A stretch of 39,890 bases of DNA from Streptomyces typhae (lineage in GTDB: Bacteria; Actinomycetota; Actinomycetes; Streptomycetales; Streptomycetaceae): NCBI RefSeq assembly GCF_009755605.1, contig NZ_WPNZ01000041.1:1-39890 (forward strand). Direction: 5' to 3'. How positions within the stretch are numbered: position 1 is the first letter of the stretch; each line of letters opens with the position of its first letter. The translations under genes were made by a program, and so were the position numbers. Positions 32,478 to 39,582 of the stretch are shown piece after piece. The notes beneath the pieces are model-generated. The model was not told the DNA's origin. It made no database searches and saw only the letters and a list, made by a program, of their open reading frames with translations.

Positions 32478-33299
32478 TCACTCCGCGCCGCCAGGCCCGC
32501 GGCCAGTCCCGCACACGGTCACCGTGAACAACCCCACTTCCTCCCGCCGACTGGCCACCTCGCCGAAGCCGGCGGCGCGCGCCCACCCCTCGGCGCGGGC
32601 GACGTCGCGGCACTTCATGACCCACGGCTGCCCGTTCCTGTTGGGCAGTACGTTGGCGATGAGGTCCAGCTGCGGATGGCGGGTCTGCGTGGTGAAGACG
32701 AGGGTGCCGCCGGGGGCGAGCAGCCAGCGCAGCCGCTCGACGGACTCGCGGATGGCCTCGTCGTCGAGCAGCAGCTCGTAGAGACCGGACACCACGACGA
32801 CGTCCGGCGCCCCCGCGTCCGGCTCCTTCGGGTCGAGGGCGTCCCCGATCTCGTACGAGACATGGGAGAGCCCGCGCTCGCGGGCGAGCCGCTCGCCCTG
32901 CCGCAGTCCGGCGGGCACCAGGTCCCTGCACACGACCCGCAGCCGCCCCGGCCCGTACTCGGCGGCCAGGTCCTGGAGGTAGCGGCCGGGTCCGGCGGCG
33001 ACATCGAGGACGAGGACCTCGCGGTCCTGCCGGGCGTCGAGCTGCTCGCGCAGCACGTCCTCAAGGAGCGCGCGCCGGGCGCGGACGGCGCGCCAGCCGA
33101 CGGCGTTCAGATAGACGCGGTCGACGAGACGCCCGACGCCGAGGACGCCGCGGGCGCGGTTCACGTACACGTAGTCGAGCATGGTGCCGCTGTCGAAGCC
33201 GTACCGGTAGCCGGTCCTGATGCCGCGCGAGCTGCGCCCGACCGTGTTCAACAGGCCCCGCAGGACTGCCCACTTGAGGTTCCGAAGAGGTTTCGTCAT
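32478..33299 (-). CDS. SAM-dependent methyltransferase (Methyltransf_20-like)
   Basis: A 273-aa class I methyltransferase. The SAM loop is VLVLDVAAGPGRYLQDLAAE (about 88-107), followed by RVVCRDLVPAGLRQGERLA and VVVVSGLYELLLDD (motifs II-III). The N-terminus (RNLKWAVLRGLLNTVGRSSRGIRTGYRYGFDSGTMLDYVY) is typical of a family of putative membrane-associated methyltransferases found next to lipid and carrier genes. The start ATG 33299 (MTKPL) is preferred to a longer frame. Its substrate is unknown. It is convergent with ku and divergent from the methyltransferase at 33611. Confidence 0.85.
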   Translation of the reverse strand: MTKPLRNLKWAVLRGLLNTVGRSSRGIRTGYRYGFDSGTMLDYVYVNRARGVLGVGRLVDRVYLNAVGWRAVRARRALLEDVLREQLDARQDREVLVLDVAAGPGRYLQDLAAEYGPGRLRVVCRDLVPAGLRQGERLARERGLSHVSYEIGDALDPKEPDAGAPDVVVVSGLYELLLDDEAIRESVERLRWLLAPGGTLVFTTQTRHPQLDLIANVLPNRNGQPWVMKCRDVARAEGWARAAGFGEVASRREEVGLFTVTVCGTGRGPGGAE

Positions 33300-33610
33300 G
33301 CCCGCAAGGGTGGCGGCGGGCCCGGGAGGGGGCATCCGTACGGGTACTCAGACGGCCGGAGGTACGGCGCACCGTGCGCCCCGGTCCACGCCCCCCGCCT
33401 CATTGCTGCGGGAGGCGTACGCGCTGGAACCGGGCTTGGGCGACACCAAGGCCGCAACCCAGCCGTAACCCCCCGCAACCTCCCTCACGGGAAGCGCACT
33501 TGCTAGGTTGCCCTTGATCAACCTGATCGAACAGATCAAGCCACTCGACCCGATCGGGCGGATCGAAGGAACCATCGGCTCACGTACACCACGTACCGCA
33601 GGAGGCCCCC
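33300..33610. other. Divergent promoter region between two methyltransferase genes
   Basis: About 310 bp without a gene. Its main feature is the palindrome at 33513-33540. TTGCTAGGTTGCCC just upstream of it (about 33500) could include a -35/-10 pair for the plus-strand gene, but this is weak. Confidence 0.45.
33513..33540. promoter_or_regulatory. 28-bp operator-like palindrome with central GATC
   Basis: CTTGATC at 33513-33519 and GATCAAG at 33534-33540 are perfect inverted arms. A third GATC (33525-33528) lies exactly at the centre of symmetry. The 14-bp spacing puts the arms two helical turns apart centre to centre, as expected for a dimeric repressor. It lies ~70 bp before the GTG of the methyltransferase gene. 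Confidence 0.5.
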
Positions 33611-34429
33611 GTGTCAGGACCGGACCCGAGACTCGAATCGTCCGCCGAGATACGCGCGCGCATCGACACGAGCAAGCCGCACTCGGCGCGCTTCTGGAAC
33701 TACTTCGTGGGCGGCAAGGACAACTACGAGAAGGACCGGGAGCTCGGCGACCAGATCCAGGAGATCTTCCCGGGCCTGGTCGACGTCGCCCGCACGAGCA
33801 GGCACTTCCTCGGCCGCGCCGTCCGCCACCTGGCGGGCGAGCAGGGCATCCGCCAGTTCCTGGACATCGGTACGGGCCTGCCGACCGCGGACAACACCCA
33901 CGAGGTCGCCCAGCGCGTCGCCCCCGAGTCGCGGATCGTGTACGTGGACAACGACCCGCTGGTCCTGGCCCACGCCCGCGCCCTCCTGACGAGCACGCCC
34001 GAGGGCGTGACGTCGTACATCGACGCGAACATGTACGAGCCGGAGGCCATCCTGGAGAAGGCGGGGGAGACCCTCGACCTGAGCCGGCCGGTGGCCCTCA
34101 TGATCCTGAACACCCTGGGCCACGTCGGGGACCACGACCAGGCCCGCGACCTGGTGAACCGCCTGATGGCGGGCCTGCCCTCGGGCAGCTACCTGGTGAT
34201 CAGCGACTCCACGGCCACGAGCGAGGGCATGATCGCGGCGTCGGCGGCGTACAACAAGAGCGGCGCGATCCCCTACCACGTCCGCCCCGTCGAGGAGATC
34301 ACCGCCTTCTTCGACGGCCTCACCCTCACCGACCCCGGAGTGGTCCCGGTCACCAGCTGGCGCCCGGAGCCCACCACGGACACCTCGATCGCGGTCGACG
34401 CCTACGCGGGCGTCGCCCGCAAGCCGTAA
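33611..34429 (+). CDS. SAM-dependent methyltransferase, DUF574/Methyltransf_19 type
   Basis: A 272-aa protein of the actinobacterial SAM-binding group once called DUF574: RIDTSKPHSARFWNYFVGGKDNYEKDRELG, then RQFLDIGTGLPTADNTHEVAQ (SAM loop near 80-95), VYVDNDPLVLAHARALL, and the C-terminal RPVEEITAFFDGL with VPVTSWRP. These proteins are abundant in Streptomyces and usually have no known substrate. The GTG at 33611 has AGGAGG six bases upstream. It is a single-gene unit ended by a strong hairpin at 34447. Confidence 0.93.
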   Translation: MSGPDPRLESSAEIRARIDTSKPHSARFWNYFVGGKDNYEKDRELGDQIQEIFPGLVDVARTSRHFLGRAVRHLAGEQGIRQFLDIGTGLPTADNTHEVAQRVAPESRIVYVDNDPLVLAHARALLTSTPEGVTSYIDANMYEPEAILEKAGETLDLSRPVALMILNTLGHVGDHDQARDLVNRLMAGLPSGSYLVISDSTATSEGMIAASAAYNKSGAIPYHVRPVEEITAFFDGLTLTDPGVVPVTSWRPEPTTDTSIAVDAYAGVARKP

Positions 34430-34446
34430 CGCCCCACCCCGCACGC

Positions 34447-34474
34447 GTCCGGGGCCCCCGCTCGGGCCCCGGAC
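34447..34474 (+). terminator. Hairpin terminator after the DUF574 methyltransferase gene
   Basis: A perfect 11-bp stem (GTCCGGGGCCC at 34447-34457, complement at 34464-34474) with a 6-base loop, 18 bp after the stop codon. Confidence 0.88.
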
Positions 34475-34490
34475 ACTGCACAAATCCCCG

Positions 34491-34520
34491 TTCATCCCGC
34501 CCCCACGAAGCTGGTAGTGT
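34491..34520 (+). promoter_or_regulatory. Putative promoter of tRNA-Arg
   Basis: TTCATC (34491-34496) and TAGTGT (34515-34520) are spaced 18 bp apart and end about 30 bp before the tRNA, a plausible vegetative promoter for a stable RNA. The match to consensus is only moderate. Confidence 0.45.
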
Positions 34521-34552
34521 TCTACCCGTCGCCGCCTCACAGCGGCCGATAC

Positions 34553-34624
34553 GCCCCCGTAGCTCAGGGGATAGAGCAACGGCCTCCGGAGCCGTGTGCG
34601 CAGGTTCGAATCCTGCCGGGGGCA
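34553..34624 (+). tRNA. tRNA-Arg (anticodon CCG)
   Basis: A complete 72-nt cloverleaf: acceptor stem GCCCCCG/CGGGGGC with discriminator A, D arm GCTC-AGGGGATA-GAGC, anticodon arm ACGGC-CTCCGGA-GCCGT with anticodon CCG (reads CGG, arginine), 4-nt variable loop, and T arm GCAGG-TTCGAAT-CCTGC. CCA is not encoded. The intact 3' half directly abuts the integrated element carrying the tyrosine recombinase, so it probably contains the attachment core and the integration restored the gene. Confidence 0.96.
34600..34624 (+). mobile_element. Probable left attachment site (attL) within the 3' end of tRNA-Arg
   Basis: The recombinase gene points toward the tRNA and ends ~140 bp from it, the standard layout of elements integrated at tRNA 3' ends. 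The T-arm/acceptor segment is the expected core. No second copy of it was found in the window, so the right end must lie beyond 39890. The exact core limits are inferred. Confidence 0.5.
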
Positions 34625-34638
34625 CTCGTCCAGTGAAG

Positions 34639-34664
34639 ACCACCCTTGAACGTCCAAGGGTGGT
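34639..34664. terminator. Hairpin just after tRNA-Arg
   Basis: A perfect 10-bp stem (ACCACCCTTG at 34639-34648, complement at 34655-34664) around AACGTC. It starts 14 bases after the tRNA and could end its transcript or form part of the attachment region. Confidence 0.6.
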
Positions 34665-34689
34665 AGACCAGGGCGGATGCCGATACGAG

Positions 34690-34722
34690 AGAGCGGGAGT
34701 CAGTCTCACTGACTCCCGCTCT
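34690..34722. terminator. Strong bidirectional terminator between tRNA-Arg and int
   Basis: A perfect 15-bp stem (AGAGCGGGAGTCAGT at 34690-34704, complement at 34708-34722) with loop CTC, followed on the plus strand by TTCTCACTCTCTCTC. It lies 45 bp past the int stop. Confidence 0.85.
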
Positions 34723-34766
34723 TTCTCACTCTCTCTCAGTGTTCGCGCACCATCTGCGATACACGC

Positions 34767-36224
34767 TCAGGCCGTATCGCCGTCCTCTTCCAACGCCTTT
34801 GTGATCTTCGCGTTGGCCGCTTCTTCATGCCCGTCAATGCAGCCGTGATAGCGCCGGTGGATCACCTCTGGCGAGTTGCCGACCCGGCGGGCGACCTCAG
34901 CGATCGGCACCCCCGCGTTCAGCCACCGCGTGATGCACGCGTGCCGCAGGTCGTACGGGCGTCCGGCCAGCGGCGAGGCGACACGGTCAGGCGGTAGCGC
35001 GTACTCCCGCGCTTCCTCCCACACTCGCCAGTAGGTAGAAGAGCCGACCACTCCGCCGCGCTCGTTGCCGAACACGCGCCCTTCCTTGGCTGAGCCGAAC
35101 GTATCCAGGTGCGTGCGCAGGATCGTCACCAGGACGGGCGGGATAGGCACTGGCCGGTCGCTCCTGGCCTCCCGCGCCTTCAGCCCGCGCCGGTCGTGAC
35201 GCTCGCCGGAATCGGTCCACTGCTTCCCGGAGACGGGACGTGTCTCCCGAAGCGTCAGCGTGCCCCATCCTGCGTCCGGGAGATCACAGTCCGACCGCCT
35301 CAGTCCGACCGCCTCAGCCGGACGCAAGCCCGCGTAGTAGAGGACCGCGTAGAAGGCTGTCAGACGCCTCCCGCGGCACCGATCCCACGATCCGACGTAG
35401 GAAACTCCCGCGAGCAACTGACGGGCCTGTAGGGCGTTCACCAGGACGCGCCGGTCCACCACATCGTTGGAACTGATGCGCTTCCGGCGAGCGCGCTGAA
35501 GGGGGTTCTCCGGGAGCTCTCCCGCGACCACCGCGTGTTCGAGGGCGGTGTTCAGGGCCCGGCGGCGACGCCTGTACGTGTCGCCTGCGGCCGGGGCGCC
35601 GTCCAGCTTGTACCCGATGCGGTACAGCACGTCTTCGAACACTTCGGCGTCGGCCACATCGAGGACCGGACGGTCCGCCGTCGTGAGCCAGTCGTACGCG
35701 GCCTTGAGTTCGGCTGGCGGGTCCTTCCTCGCGTTCGCAGGCACGATCGCCCACCGGAACGCAAGCCGCAGTTGCCCATCGGGGGGCACGCCGTTCCCGC
35801 GCTTGACCATGGCGAGGCTCACGGCCGCTAGGCCATCCGCCATGCCTTCACGGGTCTTGGCTGCGCTCGTACGCCACCGTCCGGCCACGTACGTCCGGCA
35901 GAACTCGAACCACCTCAGCGTCCCCCGCGCGGCAGCTTCGGCTGCTGCATCCGCCGCGCGCACCTCGGATTCAGGCTGTCCGCTTGCGATCTCGAAAGCC
36001 TCACCCCGCCGCATCGCCTGCCGCAGTTCAGAGCGCCGATTCTCGGCAAGGGTCGACGTGGCGAACGTCGCGCTGCTCACCTTCCCGCCCACGACCCAAC
36101 GGAGTTGGTACGGACGGGCCTTACGGTCGACTTTCGTGACCTTCCACAGCCGGATGTCGAGGGAGTACCCCGGCCGCGCCTCCCCGTGTGGGCGGCGGGC
36201 CGGGGCGTCGTCGGTCGTGCTCAC
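34767..36224 (-). CDS. int: Tyrosine site-specific recombinase (integrase) of the element
   Basis: A 485-aa integrase, of the long actinobacterial AICE/phage type. The N-terminal half holds the arm-binding and SAM-like core-binding domains (WFEFCRTYVAGRWRTSAAKTREG; RRRRRALNTALEHAVVAGEL). The catalytic domain has Arg301 in YYAGLRPAEAVGL, Arg427 in RPYDLRHACITRWLNAGV (Tyr424 where many enzymes have His), and the nucleophile Tyr459 in VIHRRYHG. It cuts and joins at the tRNA-Arg site. The GTG start follows GGGAGGACG and overlaps the excisionase stop by 4 bp (GTGA). It is the last gene of a six-gene overlapping chain, so its expression follows the element's repressor-controlled operon. Confidence 0.96.
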   Translation of the reverse strand: MSTTDDAPARRPHGEARPGYSLDIRLWKVTKVDRKARPYQLRWVVGGKVSSATFATSTLAENRRSELRQAMRRGEAFEIASGQPESEVRAADAAAEAAARGTLRWFEFCRTYVAGRWRTSAAKTREGMADGLAAVSLAMVKRGNGVPPDGQLRLAFRWAIVPANARKDPPAELKAAYDWLTTADRPVLDVADAEVFEDVLYRIGYKLDGAPAAGDTYRRRRRALNTALEHAVVAGELPENPLQRARRKRISSNDVVDRRVLVNALQARQLLAGVSYVGSWDRCRGRRLTAFYAVLYYAGLRPAEAVGLRRSDCDLPDAGWGTLTLRETRPVSGKQWTDSGERHDRRGLKAREARSDRPVPIPPVLVTILRTHLDTFGSAKEGRVFGNERGGVVGSSTYWRVWEEAREYALPPDRVASPLAGRPYDLRHACITRWLNAGVPIAEVARRVGNSPEVIHRRYHGCIDGHEEAANAKITKALEEDGDTA

Positions 36225-36415
36225 GCAGCGTCCTCCCGCTCCGTGAGCCAACGCTCATATTCCGATCGGCGGATCCGCACGTCGCCGTTCGGGAGCTTGA
36301 TCGAGCGGGGCCCCTTTCCGAGCTGGCGCCACCGGTAGAAAGTCGACGGAGCGACCTTCAGATCGGCAATGACTTCCTTGACGGTCATCTTGTCGTCCAC
36401 CGTGCGGGCGCTCAT
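36221..36415 (-). CDS. xis: Excisionase-type (MerR-like) DNA-binding protein
   Basis: A 64-aa protein with a small winged-helix of the helix_turn_helix_17/excisionase class: MTVKEVIADLKVAPSTFYRWRQLGKGPRSIKLPNGDVRIRRSEYERWLTERE. Such proteins bend DNA at attachment sites and direct the integrase toward excision. It overlaps int by 4 bp (GTGA) and the upstream ORF by 4 bp (ATGA). The start ATG 36415 is set by that overlap and a GAGAGGACG stretch. Confidence 0.9.
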   Translation of the reverse strand: MSARTVDDKMTVKEVIADLKVAPSTFYRWRQLGKGPRSIKLPNGDVRIRRSEYERWLTEREDAA

Positions 36416-36636
36416 GCCGCCGTCCTCTCCGGGGCCGGGTGGTGCGGGGTCGATTCGGGCAGATGAGGGGTGGACCGTGGCGCGGCGGGTGCGGCCGACT
36501 GGTCGGCATGGGCGAGTCGGGCCAGTGCCCGACCGGTGAACACCACCGGTCCGCCGTGAACACTCGATCGGGCGGGCGCGAACGCAGGGGCGACGTCGTG
36601 AACGGGACCCTTGGGTTTGTTCCTCCGCGTGGTCAC
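36412..36636 (-). CDS. Small unknown protein of the element, 74 aa
   Basis: Starts at a GTG that overlaps the previous stop by 4 bp (GTGA) and ends overlapping xis by 4 bp. The sequence VTTRRNKPKGPVHDVAPAFAPARSSVHGG, continuing to TPHLPESTPHHPAPERTAA, is rich in Ala, Pro, His and Arg, without a recognisable domain. The two end overlaps argue that it is translated. A basic DNA-associated or disordered adaptor protein is possible, but nothing supports a specific function. Confidence 0.6.
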   Translation of the reverse strand: MTTRRNKPKGPVHDVAPAFAPARSSVHGGPVVFTGRALARLAHADQSAAPAAPRSTPHLPESTPHHPAPERTAA

Positions 36637-37415
36637 CACTGCTCCCGCAGTGCGCGGCGCCACGTGCCGTCCGGTCCGGCCGGCGGGGTCGCGCCGACCG
36701 CGTAGCCGCCGCCGTCCAAGCGGACGATGAGCGGGGAGGGCTGGCAGGTGTCGGCACGCATCAGGTCGAAGCAGAAGCGGCGACGGTGCCAGTCCGGTAG
36801 GGCCTGCCGGTAGAGCCAGTCACGACCGGCCGTCACAGGGGCCGCGAACTCCCGGGCCATCGCGCTCCCGAGTCGGATCAGCGTCTCAACGGGCACAAGG
36901 GTGGCGCCCTGCCGGATGGCGCGGGAGACCAGCAGGGGCGCCCGCCGCACGGTGACCGCGTCCACCTGGTGGTGACGGTAGGTGTCCGACAGGTACAGCG
37001 CCGCGGCTGCTTCCCCGACCGTCATGGGACGGGAGCGGGCCCCGGCGTACCAGAACGACAGGGCGAGCCGGTAGGCGAACCTGCGGCACGCGCCCACCTC
37101 GGGAAACTCGGCCTGGTCCAGCCCGCTGAAGGTGTCGGCCACCTCGGCCACCCCGCCTGTGCCCAGCTCTGCAAGGGAGGCCAGGAACGCGGCGTACAGG
37201 GTGTCGGTGGTGGGCACGGGCACGGCCATCTCGTCGGCGGCTGCCTCGAACAGGACGGCGGCCACCTCCCCCGGCGACCACTCCAGTCCGGCGGCCGGGA
37301 GGTTCGGGAGGTCTTGCGAGGCGCGGCGGCGCTCCCGCCGTGCCAGAGGCACGGCGGGAGCGGCCGGGGCAGTCACGCGGGCGTACAGCGCGTCGAGCGG
37401 GCCCGGGGTGGTCAT
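36633..37415 (-). CDS. Unknown protein of the element, 260 aa
   Basis: A soluble protein with no recognised family. It begins MTTPGPLDALYARVTAPAAPAVPLARRERRR and contains mostly helical segments such as SPGEVAAVLFEAAADEMAVPV, TLYAAFLASLAELGTGGVAEVADTFSGL, and CRRFAYRLALSFWYAGARSRPMTVGEAAAALYLSDTYRHHQVDAV, ending FCFDLMRADTCQPSPLIVRLDGGGYAVGA. There are no membrane helices or signal peptide. Its ATG shares a base with the previous stop (TGATG), and its stop overlaps the next gene (GTGA). Genes of about this size often lie between the regulator and xis/int in Streptomyces elements. Confidence 0.75.
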   Translation of the reverse strand: MTTPGPLDALYARVTAPAAPAVPLARRERRRASQDLPNLPAAGLEWSPGEVAAVLFEAAADEMAVPVPTTDTLYAAFLASLAELGTGGVAEVADTFSGLDQAEFPEVGACRRFAYRLALSFWYAGARSRPMTVGEAAAALYLSDTYRHHQVDAVTVRRAPLLVSRAIRQGATLVPVETLIRLGSAMAREFAAPVTAGRDWLYRQALPDWHRRRFCFDLMRADTCQPSPLIVRLDGGGYAVGATPPAGPDGTWRRALREQW

Positions 37416-37951
37416 CAGGCGCCCGCCCGGCGGGCGCGGTGGTGGGCGAGGATCTCGGCGGCGCGGTGGACCGGGCACAGCCGCTCGTACGACTCGCCCG
37501 GCTCGGCGCCCCCCAGCGTGATCCCGCCCGTACCCCGGCACGGGCATCCGCCGTCCACCTGCGCCACCGCCGCCACGCCGTTGCGCTGCCGCGCCGCGTC
37601 GGTCATCCCGTCCAGCGCGATGCTCCCGCTCGCTGCCTGGTTGGCGAGCAGCAGGCGGCGCGCCTTGGGGAAACGCTGCTCGTGACGTGCCTGAACCCGG
37701 GTCGGCACCAAGTTGCTCGCGTTCAGAAGCTGCCAGCCGAGCAGACGCGCGGCCCGGAGCCGCATCTCGTCCACGCCGAGACGCTGTACGCCCTGCGCGA
37801 TCCAGGCGCGGACCTGCGCGGTGGTGTGATTGCGCTTCTGGTTCGGCATGTCCGAGGCGTACAGCGCCGCAGTCCGCTCCGAGTGCGTCAGGTCAGCCAC
37901 CTCAACGGCCACGGTGGTTACGTCGGCGGGGGTGTGGGCCATCGTCGTCAC
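37415..37951 (-). CDS. Unknown protein of the element with CxC...CxxH motif, 178 aa
   Basis: The helical N-terminal part includes DLTHSERTAALYASDMPNQKRN, HTTAQVRAWIAQGVQRLGVDEMRLRAARLLGWQLLNASN and QARHEQRFPKARRLLLANQAASGSIALDGM. The C-terminus carries Cys136-x-Cys138 in GGCPCRGTGG and Cys159-x2-His162 in ERLCPVH, a plausible zinc site resembling a zinc ribbon or DnaJ-type CRGTG repeat. The start is GTG 37951, overlapping the upstream stop (GTGA), or ATG 37942, which sits better behind GAGGAAG. Function unknown; a nucleic-acid or protein-interaction role is inferred. Confidence 0.75.
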   Translation of the reverse strand: MTTMAHTPADVTTVAVEVADLTHSERTAALYASDMPNQKRNHTTAQVRAWIAQGVQRLGVDEMRLRAARLLGWQLLNASNLVPTRVQARHEQRFPKARRLLLANQAASGSIALDGMTDAARQRNGVAAVAQVDGGCPCRGTGGITLGGAEPGESYERLCPVHRAAEILAHHRARRAGA

Positions 37952-38100
37952 GCTTCCTCACCCCAACCCGGGGTGGAGAACGAGCCGAGAACCCGCACCG
38001 TGCGGCCCTCTTCCAGCTCCGCACACTGCGGAGCCACGTAGTACACGGGCTCGCTGGACTCGTTCGCGCCCCGTTCGATAACGGATGCATCAGGCATCAT
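37948..38100 (-). CDS. Small ORF, 50 aa, first gene of the element operon
   Basis: MMPDASVIERGANESSEPVYYVAPQCAELEEGRTVRVLGSF continues to TPGWGEEA. It is short, acidic and has no known domain. It begins at ATG 38100 after GAAGGGGCAACTCC and overlaps the next gene by 4 bp. It is the first gene downstream of the triple operator. Being small, its coding status rests on position, ribosome site and overlap. Confidence 0.6.
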   Translation of the reverse strand: MMPDASVIERGANESSEPVYYVAPQCAELEEGRTVRVLGSFSTPGWGEEA

Positions 38101-38162
38101 GGAGTTGCCCCTTCGAGGGTCGGGGGGCGGCGGCTTTACTTGGCGGTTTGGGCGCCGCCCCC

Positions 38163-38178
38163 ACTGGCTTGAGCCAGT
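38163..38178. promoter_or_regulatory. GntR operator copy 1
   Basis: ACTGGCTTGAGCCAGT, a palindrome with perfect 7-bp arms (ACTGGCT/AGCCAGT) around TG. It lies 63 bp from the start of the minus-strand operon and 17 bp (start to start) from copy 2, so it probably acts on that promoter. Confidence 0.85.
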
Positions 38179-38179
38179 T

Positions 38180-38195
38180 ACTGGCTTGAGCCAGT
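38180..38195. promoter_or_regulatory. GntR operator copy 2
   Basis: Identical 16-bp palindrome one base after copy 1. The 17-bp periodicity is not a whole number of helical turns, so adjacent dimers would sit on different faces of the DNA. Confidence 0.85.
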
Positions 38196-38225
38196 TGAGC
38201 ATGTGGGTTCGCGCGACGTCAACCC

Positions 38226-38241
38226 ACTGGCTTGAGCCAGT
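38226..38241. promoter_or_regulatory. GntR operator copy 3
   Basis: Identical palindrome, 46 bp (start to start) after copy 2 and only 14 bp before the gntR ATG. Binding here would block transcription of gntR itself. Confidence 0.85.
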
Positions 38242-38255
38242 TGTAGGCTGGTTCC

Positions 38256-39023
38256 ATGACCTCCGCCGAGAGTGCACAACCCGCCAGCAGGCGCATCGCC
38301 GATGCGCTGCGCTCAGCCATCGAATCCGGCGAACTCCGCGCCGGTGACAAGCTCCCGTCAGAGCGAGCCCTTGCCGAGCGCTATGGCGCCGCACGCAACA
38401 CGGCCCGTGAGGCTGTACGCCTGCTTGCCGAGCAGGGGCTTGTGATCGCCCAGCACGGTCGGGGCGTATTCGTCCGCGAACCCCGCCGACTCTTTCGCTT
38501 TGGCAGTGATCGCTACTCACTCGCGAACCGAGCCACAGGTTTGACTCCATTCCGTCTTGAAGCCCAGCGGCAGGGAAAAGTCCCGCGCATTGATGTCCCC
38601 TCGATCGCCCGAGAGGTGCCGCCCAGAGACGTAGCCGAGAGGCTCGATGTCCCTCCGAATCAGGAGAGCGTCGTACACAGGGAAAATCACTACTTCGCGG
38701 ACGATGAGCCGGTTCAAATCGTTTCCACCTATGTCCGTTGGGACGAAGCTCAGGGCACGCTCCTTATGGAAGCAAGGAGCGGGCCTAATGGAATTTACGG
38801 ACGACTCGAAGAACTCGGTCACATCATGACCAATATTCGCGACGAAATTATCGCGCGCATGCCGACTCCACATGAGGCGACCATCCTTGGACTTCAGTCC
38901 GGAATCCCCGTGCTTGAAGTTCTGCATACGAGTCTTGACCAGGATGGAGTTCCGTTCGAGGTCTCTCGCTACGTTCACCGCGCCGACCTGACGGGGCTCA
39001 AGTATGAGCTGCCTGTGCAGTGA
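38256..39023 (+). CDS. GntR-family (HutC/UTRA type) repressor of the element
   Basis: A 255-aa regulator. The N-terminal winged helix (~12-75) is RRIADALRSAIESGELRAGDKLPSERALAERYGAARNTAREAVRLLAEQGLVIAQHGRGVFV. A UTRA-like effector domain follows from ~100: AQRQGKVPRIDVPSIAREVPPRDVAERLDVPPNQESVVHRENHYFADDEPVQIVSTYVRW, ending EVLHTSLDQDGVPFEVSRYVHRADLTGLKYEL. HutC-type repressors such as KorSA of pSAM2 keep elements quiescent by binding their own and divergent promoters. Three identical palindromes upstream strongly support that role here. ATG 38256 follows GTTCC, a weak ribosome site, so translation may be low. The second half has clearly lower GC at third positions than the flanking chromosome. 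Confidence 0.94.
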   Translation: MTSAESAQPASRRIADALRSAIESGELRAGDKLPSERALAERYGAARNTAREAVRLLAEQGLVIAQHGRGVFVREPRRLFRFGSDRYSLANRATGLTPFRLEAQRQGKVPRIDVPSIAREVPPRDVAERLDVPPNQESVVHRENHYFADDEPVQIVSTYVRWDEAQGTLLMEARSGPNGIYGRLEELGHIMTNIRDEIIARMPTPHEATILGLQSGIPVLEVLHTSLDQDGVPFEVSRYVHRADLTGLKYELPVQ

Positions 39024-39048
39024 CAGCCCGTCGTTGGAAGGAAAGTAG

Positions 39049-39582
39049 ATGACGCATCACGACACCGAACACGAAGTCGCGATTCGGCCCCGCACAAGCG
39101 CGGATATCGCTTCAGCCGCTTCGGCACTGGTGGCGGTCCATAGTTCCGATGGTTATCCCGTAGAAGGTGTAGCCCAGCCAGAGGAATGGCTCTCTCCGGC
39201 GGGCCTGCTAGCCGCGTGGGTTGCCGTATTAGACGGCCGCACTGTAGGGCATGCCGCTATCGCTCGACCGTCCGGGGAGGAGGCGGTTTCGCTATGGACT
39301 AACCGTAGCGGAGCCGATTCGGAAAGTGTGGGCGTACTTGCACGACTCTTCGTTCTCCCCGAGATCAGGGGGCGCTCTGTTGGCGAATCTCTCGTGCAAG
39401 CCGCAATGGAATATGCAGGGAATCACGGCCTGCGTTTGGTGCTCGATGTGATGACAAAAGATCACTCGGCAATCCGTCTCTACGAGCGGCTAGGGTGGCA
39501 GCAAATCGGGAACATCACTCACCGCTTCGGGGAAGGACAACACATTGACGCTTTGGCCTACGTCTCTCCCGATCGCGCTTGA
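39049..39582 (+). CDS. GNAT-family N-acetyltransferase, element cargo
   Basis: A 177-aa acetyltransferase. The GNAT core includes AAWVAVLDGRTVGHAAIA, VLARLFVLPEIRGRSVGESLVQAAMEYAGNHGLRLVLDVMTKDHSAIRLYERLGWQQIG. The acetyl-CoA loop RGRSVG and the terminal LYERLGW are clear. It starts 26 bp after gntR with GGAAGGAAAG before ATG 39049, so it is cotranscribed. The substrate is unknown. A low third-position GC (many A/T-ending codons such as GATTTCGGA-type choices) sets it apart from chromosomal genes and fits recent transfer. Detoxifying or regulatory acetylation are both possible. Confidence 0.92.
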   Translation: MTHHDTEHEVAIRPRTSADIASAASALVAVHSSDGYPVEGVAQPEEWLSPAGLLAAWVAVLDGRTVGHAAIARPSGEEAVSLWTNRSGADSESVGVLARLFVLPEIRGRSVGESLVQAAMEYAGNHGLRLVLDVMTKDHSAIRLYERLGWQQIGNITHRFGEGQHIDALAYVSPDRA

